Source: an uncultured Victivallales bacterium
GTDB lineage: Bacteria; Verrucomicrobiota; Lentisphaeria; Oligosphaerales; JAFGRS01
Length of the DNA stretch: 58,269 nucleotides
Reading direction: 5' to 3'
Assembly: GCA_903837355.1 (NCBI GenBank)
Contig: CAILUI010000233.1
Span: forward strand, 1 to 58,269
Shown here: one piece after another, positions 51,632 to 58,269 of the stretch
Layout of the letters: each line of letters opens with the position of its first letter
How positions within the stretch are numbered: position 1 is the first letter of the stretch
Position numbers and translations under genes: made by a program
Notes under the pieces: generated by a model
Databases searched by the model: none
Told to the model about the DNA's origin: nothing
Seen by the model: only the letters and a program-made list of their open reading frames with translations

Positions 51632-54600
51632 TGTCCCTTCCGATGCACCTGTAGCGCCGGATCCCCGAGCAGGTTGTAGACCGTCCGCGGATCGAGATCC
51701 GCGGCGCTACCGCCCGCGGGCGGCACGTAGCTACGCAGGGTGGCCAGGACGGCGTCGCCCAGACGATCGCGGGCGCCGGCGAAGATCTCGGCGTAAACCC
51801 GTTGTGTCAGCGCGCTGGAGACATCGTTGTAGGACAGCGCCGAGGGTGACCAGACGGCGACCGCGCCGCCCATAGGCGTCATGAGCAGCCGTTCGGCCAG
51901 GCAGTCATAGCCAGGAATCTCGAAGCGCCCGATGAGGCAGGAGGCGGCCACCAGGACGGTGGGACGACCGCTGCCGGCCAGCCCCGTCAGATCAGCCGTG
52001 GTCAGCACCCCGGAGCGACTGAGCCGGTCCAACCCGCCGTGGCCCGTCCAACTCGTGAGGCAGGCGCCGAAGCGGAGGCTCTTGAGCAGCAGTTCACGCC
52101 CCTGCTCCAGGGAGAGGTCAGCCAGGAAGACGCGCTTGACGGTGAGGCCGTTGAGCGGTCCGGCCAGCAGGCGTTCGCCTTCGCCGACAAAGTCGCCGCC
52201 CTCGTCCGGACGGTCCGCCGCCACCACCGCATCGAAGGCCCAGGAGCGTGGGGCCGCGGTCTCGTAGGCGACGATCTTGCCGATCGTGGCGGTGAGCTCG
52301 GCCGCAGTCATCACCGGCAGGCGTCCAATGGCGAGGTCAGGAATGCCGTCGCCGCTGACGTCGGCAAAGGCATTGTCCGAGGCGAACAACCCGAAGGCGG
52401 TAGGCGCCAGCAGCGGCGGCATGAGGTTGTCGTTCATGCCTTTGCGGTTGCAGTAATCGGTGGTGCCGTCACCGGCCAGGACGACGTAGCGCGGCGGCTC
52501 GCTCCAGTTGGCCGCGGCCCAGCGCAGGAAGGCGGTCACCGCGCCGGGCTCGGGCAGCCCCTCGTTGAACTCATTGTAGACGTCGGTCAGACTGGCCACC
52601 CGCGAGGGCAGCCCCTGCGACGTACGGTAGTCCGCCAGCGCCTGGGCCGCGGTCACCAACTCCGGCGGGGCGATGATGAGGTGCGCGGCCGCGACCGTGG
52701 TCGAATGCAGTCCCGAAGGCAGCACCTGGGTGCCACTCAGCACTTCGGCCGCGCCCGGCAGCAGGGCCGCGTAGCGGCACGCGCCGGACGCCGCGGTGAA
52801 GCTGAGGGTGTAGCCGCCTGAGCCATCAGCAGCGACCGGCGCCCCGGACACCGGCGTCAGACGCGCCGGATCGCTGACGTCAAAGAGCAGGACCCCGGCG
52901 GCGGTGAAGCCGCTGACGGCCACGCTGGCGCCGCCGCTGACGCCGAAAACCAGGCTATCGCCCGAAGCCACGTAGCGCCGCGGATAGCTGACCTCAACCC
53001 AGTCAAGGTAGGAGCGCGAGGCCGCGCCGCCGGCCGGCGCGAGGGCCCGCACCAGGATCGTATTCAGCCCCGAGTGCAGGACCGCGGCGTCCAGAGTGAA
53101 GCTCGCCTCGTGCGGCACGATGCCATCCCACCGGCTCGAGCCCAGGCGCCTCCCGTTGACCTCGACCGCGGTCTCGTGGTCAAACTCCGCCGCGGTATTG
53201 TTGCCGCCATGCAGACGGACAGTCACGGTCGCCAGGCCGCCAGTCGTCGCCAGCCCGGGCAGATCAACGTCGACGCTGCGCGTCCTGAACGCCTCAACGT
53301 CAGATTGCAGCAGGCCCCAGAGCCACAGGCCGTCTTCCACGGCGGCCAGGAGGTCCGGCCGGGAGTCGTTATCTTCTTCCCGGTGAACCCGTTCGGCGAA
53401 GCTGCCCAGCGCGGCGCCGGTCGCGGCGCCGACGCTGGCCGGTGCGACCGCGATACCGATCCCGGGCTGCAGCCAGTAGACGTTGCCAACGCTGTACGGC
53501 GAGCTGTAGGCACGACCGTAGAAGTAGAGTCCGGCGCCGTCCGTCGCCGCGACATAGGCGACGGCGCTCCCCTGGCAGGACAGTTCAAACTGCTGCGCCA
53601 ACAGCGCCGGACGCACTTCTTCAACCCTGCTGCCCAGGCCGCTGGCGATGGCTTCGGCGGAGAGGTACTTGAGGCCCTCGGTGGCGACCTGGATCCGCAG
53701 TCTCGAGGTCAGGTCGGCCAGCGACTTCGAACCTGTGCCAGAGGTCTCCGCGGCCTTCAGGATGGCGGCGGCGCCCTTCAGCTCGCTCCCGCGAGCCGCG
53801 CTGCGGGCCGTCTTCAGCGGGTCAACCGCATGCGGCCAGGCGCCCAGCAGCAGATCGGCGCCAGCGCGCTGCCCAGCGGCTGGCAGCGGCGCGGCGACGG
53901 CGCTGGCGGGACCATCCAGACTAGCCACCGAGACCGTGCCGACCGCCGCCGGCAGCACCACCTCGAAAGGACCATAGCGTCGCGCGCCGCCATCGGCCTG
54001 CAGCTCTTCGACCAGGTAGCGGCAACTCACTCCCGGCGTCGCCCCCGCGTCGAGGACGCGGTAGACACCGCCCTGGGCTTCACCTACGGCGGGCAGCCCC
54101 TTCGTCGTGACGCGCGAGAGCGTCTCCGCCCCAGCGTCCTCGCGGTAGAGGCTGAAGGCGAGCGAGCCGACCTCGGAGACAGTCTCCCACTGGATGACCA
54201 GCCCGGTGGCCTCGCGCAGCGCGCAGAACCGCCCGATCACCGCCACCGTCGGCGACACGTTCACCGTCTGGCTCAGGGTGTTACTGGTGCAGACGTCGTA
54301 GGTGGCATCGCTGCCGTATTCCGCGGTCACGCTGTGGCTGCCCAGCAGCAGACCGCTGGTCGCTACGGTGGCGACGCCGCCGCTCAATGCCACCGTGCCA
54401 AGAATGTCGATCCCGTCCCTGAACATGACCATGCCCGTCGCCGCGCCCGGCGAAACCGTGGCGGTGAAGGTCACACTCGCACCGACCGTCGACGGGTTCA
54501 GCGAGGAGATCAGGACCAGCGTGGTCGTCAGCTTGTTCACCGTCTGGGTCAGGGCGCTGCTGGTGCTGGGCGCGTAGGTGGTATCGCCGCCGTACACCGC

Positions 54601-57600
54601 CGTCAGACTGCGATTGCCCGCGACCAGAGCGGCGGTGGTGAAGGTGGCGACGCCTGCCGTCACCGTCCCCGTGCCCAGAGTGGTGACCCCGTCCTTGAAG
54701 GTCACCGTGCCGGTGACGGTGTCCGGCTCAACCGTGGCGGTCAGGGTCACGCTGGCGCCGACCGTCGACGGGTTCAACGAGGAGGCCAGGGCCGTCGTCG
54801 CCGCCAGCTTCACCACCTGGGTCAGGGTGGTACTGGCGCTGCCCATGTAGCTCGCATCGCCGGGGTACTCGGCGGTCAGGCTGTGGCTGCCCAGGGTCAG
54901 GGCGTTGGTGGTAATGGTCGCCACGCCGGCCGTCACCGTCCCCGTGCCGATGGTATCGGCCCCGTCCTTGAAGGTCACCGTGCCCGTGGCCGTGCCCGCT
55001 GAAACCGTGGCGGTGAAGGTGACGCTCACCCCGAGGCCCGAGGGGTTCGCCGAAGACGCCAGCGCAAGCGTGGTCGTCGCCTGGTTCACCGTTTGGGTCA
55101 GGACGCTGCTGGTGCTGCCGGCGTAGACGGCATCGCCGGCGTAGGTCGCGGTGAGGGTGTGGCTGCCCACCGCGAGGGTGCTGTTGGTGTACGTCGCCGT
55201 GCCGGCGGTCACCGTCCCCGTGCCCAGGATGGTGGCCCCGTCCTTGAAGGTCACCGTGCCCGAGGCCATGGCCGTTGAGACCGTGGCGGTGAGGGTAACG
55301 CTCGCGCCGTAGGTTGAGGGATTGAGCGTTGAGGCCAGGGTCGTGGTGGTCGCCAACTGCGGGTCGTCGAACATCGCAAAGTCGCCGAAGGCGGTGAGGC
55401 CGGTTCGGGTCACGGTCGTCGCGTCGAACCCGCTGCGCGCCCCGTCCCAGGCCGAACTCCGGTAGCGGCAGACCTGCGGGTCGGCCAGGCCGGCGGCGTG
55501 CGGCAGAACTACCGTGGCGATGAAATCGCTGCCCGTCGGGGTGACCGTCCAGTAGATGGCGGTCGTGTTGGTGCCGGGCGCCTGCGGGTGATTGCCGGCG
55601 TGGCGGTCCACCTGTATGGCGCTGAGCGGGTCGGCGCCGGCCAGGCTGGTCACGGCGATGCTCAGCCCCGCGCCGGAGTTTCCGGCCAGGCCGAAGTGAT
55701 ACGCGCCGGTGGCGGCCACGGGCTGGGTCTTGCGGATCACGCCGGCATTGCTCAGCGTGCCGGAGACAGCGGCGTTGTCGGCCGTCTCCGTCTCGATCAA
55801 GGTGGTGCCGGCCGTCACGGTCAGATTGGCAAAGGTAGTCAGGGAAGCCAGGGTGAGATTCTGCTCGAGCCCACCATCGAAGGTGATGCCGTGGCCGGCG
55901 GTGGTCAGGATGCCGGCGCCCTGGATCACCAGGTTGCCACTGACGGTGATGTCGTTGGTCAACACCAGCGTGCCGTCGGTGGCGATGAGGATGTCGGCGT
56001 AATCGCTGGCGCTGACGAGCTTGCCTTGGGTAATCGTTAACAGCTGGGTCACCGTCAGTGTACTGGTGGCGGTCACCGTGGCCGTCTTCGGATCCTGATT
56101 CAGCGTCAAGTTGTAGAAGGTGAGCGTGCCGGGCGCAGTGGCGGACAGGGTCTGGTCGCCGCTACCGGTCAGGACGACGGTGCCGGTGCCGGGGTCAAAG
56201 GTGCCGGTGTTGGTAAAGTTCCCTTTCAGCGTGAGGGTGTTGGCACCGAGCGCGAGCGTACCCACGATGGTCAGGTTACGGATGGCGGGCGAAGCCACGT
56301 CCAACCACACCGAGATACCCTCGGGAATAACCACGTCCTCGCCGGCGCCGGGCAACGTGCCGCCCCAGGTCGCCGGGTCGTTCCACGGGCCATCCCGCAT
56401 CGCCGAGCGGGTGACCGGGTTGACGGTCACACTGACGCTGCCCGTTACGTTGTTGTAGTTGGCCGTGTCCGTCGGCGTAAAGGTCACCCCTTGCGAGGCC
56501 GTGCCGACTCCCGGCGCGGTGGCCGGCGTGGTCCAGGCAAAGCTGCCGGCCACGGAAGCGGAGCCGCCGCTCAGGATGGAACTGGCCAGGGTCTGGCCGT
56601 AGATGATCGCGCTGGCGGTGGGCCAGGTGGTCACGCTGGGGGTGGCCTTGTTGACCGTCTGGGTCAGGGCGCTGGCTGTGCTGGCCGCGTAGCCGCCGTC
56701 CCCGCCGTATTCCGCCGTGATGCTGTGGTCGCTGACGCTCAGGGCGCTGGTGGCGTACGTTGCGGTGCCGCCGCTTAACGTGCCCGTGCCCAGGGTCGTG
56801 ACCCCATCTTTGAACGTCACCGTACCCGTGGCCGCGCCGGGGGAGACGGTGGCGGTGAAGGTGACGCTGGCACCGTAGGTGGAGGGATTCAGGCCGGAGG
56901 CGACCGTCGTCGTCGTGGCCGCCGTCGTCTGTGCGTACGCAGCATAGGCGGAGGCCTTCCCGCCCGCCGTCGTGAAGCCACCGCCGACGTAGAGGGTGCC
57001 TCCGGACAACGCCAGGGCATAGACCGAGTCGTTCACCCCCGTCCCGAGGGGGGACCAGGCACCGGGGCTGCCGCCCCATTTCGCAATGTAGTTGGCGCTC
57101 TCCCCGCCCGCGGTGGTGAAGAAACCGCCCGCGTAGAGAGTCGTCCCGGACACCGCCAGGGCATAGACATCAACAGAGTACCCGCCGTTATCCAGCCCCG
57201 CGAGTCTGGACCAGGCGCCGGCGCCGCCGTTGGCGCTGTCGTCCCATTTCGCAACCCCGTTGGTGAAGCTCCCGCCGGCGTAGAGGGTGCCGTCCGACGC
57301 CACCGCCAGGGCATTGACCATCGTCTCCCCATCATCCAGCCCCCCGAGCCCGGACCAGGCGCCGGCGCCGTCGTTGGCGCTGCCGTCCCATCTCGCAACC
57401 AGACCGGAGAAGCTGCCGCCCGCGTAGAGGGTGCCGTTCGACGCCACCACCAAGGCAGTGACGGTCCCATTCAGTCCCGAACCGAGGGCGGACCAGGCGC
57501 CGCCCTCCCATTTGGCGATGCGATTGGCGTACACGTCGCCCGCGACGTAGGAAAAATTACCACCCGCGTAAAGAGTCGTCCCGAACACCGCCAGGGCACG

Positions 57601-58269
57601 GACCTCCCCGTCCATCCCCGGCCCGAGGGCGTACCAGGCGCTGCCGTCCCATTTAGCAATACAGTTGGCGCTCTCCCCGCCCGCCGTGGAGAAGGAACCG
57701 CCGGCGTAGAGAGTACCGTCCGACGCCACCGCCAGGGCATTAACATAGTCATTCATCCCCGTCCCCAGAGCGGACCAGGTGCTGCCGTTCCATTGCGCGA
57801 TGCGGTTAGCGTTTCTCCCGCCCGCGGTGGTGAAGTAACCGCCGGCGTAGAGGGTGCCGTTCGGCGCCACCGCCAGGGCATAGACCTCGTCATTCATCCC
57901 CGTCCCGAGGGCGGACCAGGTGGAGGTGGTGCTGCTCCATTTCGCAATACGGTTAACCGTCGTCCCACCCGCTGTGCTGAAGTAACCGCCGGCGTAGAGG
58001 CTCGTCCCGGACACCGCCAGGGCACGGACCGTGTCGTCCACCCCCGTCCCAAGGGCGGACCAGGTGGAGGTGGCACCGTCCCATTTCGCGATGGAGTTGG
58101 CGCTCACCGGGGTGGTGGCGCCCCAGTCCGCTGTGGTGAAGTCCCCGCCCGCGTAGAGAGTCGTCCCGGACACCGCCAGGGCATAGACCGAGCCGTCCAT
58201 CCCCGTCCCGAGGGCGGACCAGGTGGAGGTGGCACCGTCCCATTTCGCAATGTTCCAGGCCTCCGCCCC
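51628..58269 (-). CDS. Giant surface protein with C-terminal gingipain-like (C25) protease, 5' end outside window
   Basis: At least 2213 residues; the frame stays open to the right edge in register with its repeats, so the start is not seen. In order: about nine propeller-like repeats of some 48 residues (TLYAGGxFTTAGG ... IAKWDG ... WSALGTG; 56930-58269); one Ig-like domain (56640-56925); an MBG-like domain; a G8-like segment (WNDPATWGG, near 56350-56400); four tandem Ig-like domains (54257-55345); a fibronectin-like domain (53960-54250); and a C-terminal peptidase C25 domain (about 51640-52690). The last has the caspase-like His in SWTGHGG (codon 52039-52041), the Cys in VAASCLIG (51937-51939), and the closing NLLGDPAL. 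It should be a secreted cysteine protease. Confidence 0.88.
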   Translation of the reverse strand, partial: GAEAWNIAKWDGATSTWSALGTGMDGSVYALAVSGTTLYAGGDFTTADWGATTPVSANSIAKWDGATSTWSALGTGVDDTVRALAVSGTSLYAGGYFSTAGGTTVNRIAKWSSTTSTWSALGTGMNDEVYALAVAPNGTLYAGGYFTTAGGRNANRIAQWNGSTWSALGTGMNDYVNALAVASDGTLYAGGSFSTAGGESANCIAKWDGSAWYALGPGMDGEVRALAVFGTTLYAGGNFSYVAGDVYANRIAKWEGGAWSALGSGLNGTVTALVVASNGTLYAGGSFSGLVARWDGSANDGAGAWSGLGGLDDGETMVNALAVASDGTLYAGGSFTNGVAKWDDSANGGAGAWSRLAGLDNGGYSVDVYALAVSGTTLYAGGFFTTAGGESANYIAKWGGSPGAWSPLGTGVNDSVYALALSGGTLYVGGGFTTAGGKASAYAAYAQTTAATTTTVASGLNPSTYGASVTFTATVSPGAATGTVTFKDGVTTLGTGTLSGGTATYATSALSVSDHSITAEYGGDGGYAASTASALTQTVNKATPSVTTWPTASAIIYGQTLASSILSGGSASVAGSFAWTTPATAPGVGTASQGVTFTPTDTANYNNVTGSVSVTVNPVTRSAMRDGPWNDPATWGGTLPGAGEDVVIPEGISVWLDVASPAIRNLTIVGTLALGANTLTLKGNFTNTGTFDPGTGTVVLTGSGDQTLSATAPGTLTFYNLTLNQDPKTATVTATSTLTVTQLLTITQGKLVSASDYADILIATDGTLVLTNDITVSGNLVIQGAGILTTAGHGITFDGGLEQNLTLASLTTFANLTVTAGTTLIETETADNAAVSGTLSNAGVIRKTQPVAATGAYHFGLAGNSGAGLSIAVTSLAGADPLSAIQVDRHAGNHPQAPGTNTTAIYWTVTPTGSDFIATVVLPHAAGLADPQVCRYRSSAWDGARSGFDATTVTRTGLTAFGDFAMFDDPQLATTTTLASTLNPSTYGASVTLTATVSTAMASGTVTFKDGATILGTGTVTAGTATYTNSTLAVGSHTLTATYAGDAVYAGSTSSVLTQTVNQATTTLALASSANPSGLGVSVTFTATVSAGTATGTVTFKDGADTIGTGTVTAGVATITTNALTLGSHSLTAEYPGDASYMGSASTTLTQVVKLAATTALASSLNPSTVGASVTLTATVEPDTVTGTVTFKDGVTTLGTGTVTAGVATFTTAALVAGNRSLTAVYGGDTTYAPSTSSALTQTVNKLTTTLVLISSLNPSTVGASVTFTATVSPGAATGMVMFRDGIDILGTVALSGGVATVATSGLLLGSHSVTAEYGSDATYDVCTSNTLSQTVNVSPTVAVIGRFCALREATGLVIQWETVSEVGSLAFSLYREDAGAETLSRVTTKGLPAVGEAQGGVYRVLDAGATPGVSCRYLVEELQADGGARRYGPFEVVLPAAVGTVSVASLDGPASAVAAPLPAAGQRAGADLLLGAWPHAVDPLKTARSAARGSELKGAAAILKAAETSGTGSKSLADLTSRLRIQVATEGLKYLSAEAIASGLGSRVEEVRPALLAQQFELSCQGSAVAYVAATDGAGLYFYGRAYSSPYSVGNVYWLQPGIGIAVAPASVGAATGAALGSFAERVHREEDNDSRPDLLAAVEDGLWLWGLLQSDVEAFRTRSVDVDLPGLATTGGLATVTVRLHGGNNTAAEFDHETAVEVNGRRLGSSRWDGIVPHEASFTLDAAVLHSGLNTILVRALAPAGGAASRSYLDWVEVSYPRRYVASGDSLVFGVSGGASVAVSGFTAAGVLLFDVSDPARLTPVSGAPVAADGSGGYTLSFTAASGACRYAALLPGAAEVLSGTQVLPSGLHSTTVAAAHLIIAPPELVTAAQALADYRTSQGLPSRVASLTDVYNEFNEGLPEPGAVTAFLRWAAANWSEPPRYVVLAGDGTTDYCNRKGMNDNLMPPLLAPTAFGLFASDNAFADVSGDGIPDLAIGRLPVMTAAELTATIGKIVAYETAAPRSWAFDAVVAADRPDEGGDFVGEGERLLAGPLNGLTVKRVFLADLSLEQGRELLLKSLRFGACLTSWTGHGGLDRLSRSGVLTTADLTGLAGSGRPTVLVAASCLIGRFEIPGYDCLAERLLMTPMGGAVAVWSPSALSYNDVSSALTQRVYAEIFAGARDRLGDAVLATLRSYVPPAGGSAADLDPRTVYNLLGDPALQVHRKGQ
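54257..55345 (-). repeat. Four tandem Ig-like domain coding repeats of about 273 bp
   Basis: Each unit encodes about 91 residues with the pattern LNPSTxGASVTxTATV ... GTVTFKDG ... LGTGTVTAG ... GSHSLTAEYxGDxxY ... TLTQTV. Units remain similar at the DNA level, so unequal crossing-over could change copy number. A fifth, separate copy lies at about 56640-56925. Confidence 0.85.
56930..58269 (-). repeat. Tandem propeller-repeat coding region of about 145-bp units
   Basis: About nine units, and a partial one at the window edge, encode ALAVSGTTLYAGGxF ... AKWDG ... WSALGTG. Several share long identical stretches, for instance around 58015-58080 and 58145-58250. The array continues beyond the window. 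Confidence 0.85.

Noticed and set aside
54257..55345. Regular repeats as a CRISPR array
   Set aside because: Units are about 273 bp, continuous and in frame, encoding Ig-like domains; there are no spacers.

Overview
The window is high-GC, gene-dense bacterial DNA, probably from an environmental or metagenomic genome. Secreted glycoside hydrolases, SGNH hydrolases, a URO-D-like protein, a giant VIT-domain lipoprotein and very large surface proteins with Ig-like domains resemble the PVC superphylum (Lentisphaerota/Kiritimatiellota-like) or Armatimonadota. No rRNA or marker gene here settles the phylum, so this is inference.

Layout. (1) 1-3019: a Gfo/Idh/MocA oxidoreductase on + faces a DsbD-like thiol:disulfide transporter on -. 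(2) 3239-13302, all -: an SGNH hydrolase, a 2243-residue VIT lipoprotein lacking its VWA domain, and a protein with two SGNH domains. (3) 13584-20633: a radical-SAM protein of the spore photoproduct lyase family, a secreted DUF11-like protein, a Phd/RelE-type toxin-antitoxin pair with a perfect 19-bp palindrome, a six-hairpin glycosidase with a LamG domain, and a decayed DUF4143-type ATPase. (4) 20640-27530, all -: a sulfate-assimilation operon, cysH-cysD-cysN-E1 enzyme-sulfite reductase. Its CysN carries an APS-kinase-like domain without a P-loop, its CysH is of the APS-reductase type, and its reductase is fused to a TusA-like domain. (5) 27531-34340: a 408-bp intergenic region with a multi-stem palindromic structure, a TIM-barrel glycoside hydrolase, clpB, and a convergent URO-D-like gene. 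(6) 34341-35064: a 724-bp region with a 175-bp MITE-like element bounded by 12-bp inverted repeats and a 9-bp target duplication. (7) 35065-44448, all +: pyrG-purF-carB-carA-guaA, which encode the glutamine amidotransferase enzymes of three pathways. (8) 44518-48522: a clan-A-like glycoside hydrolase and an NAD(P) malic enzyme. (9) 48587-58269, all -: a TrpF-like protein without the catalytic cysteine, a secreted protein with about ten copies of an unrecognised 50-residue repeat, and, overlapping its start by 4 bp, a >2200-residue gingipain-like (C25) protease with propeller and Ig-like repeats that runs off the right edge.

Genes working together: the sulfur operon should take sulfate to APS, sulfite and sulfide without PAPS. 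The amidotransferase block links purine, pyrimidine and carbamoyl-phosphate synthesis. The C25 protease and the ten-repeat protein are translationally coupled and may form one surface system. I saw no tRNA, rRNA, CRISPR array or convincing intrinsic terminator with a T-tract.
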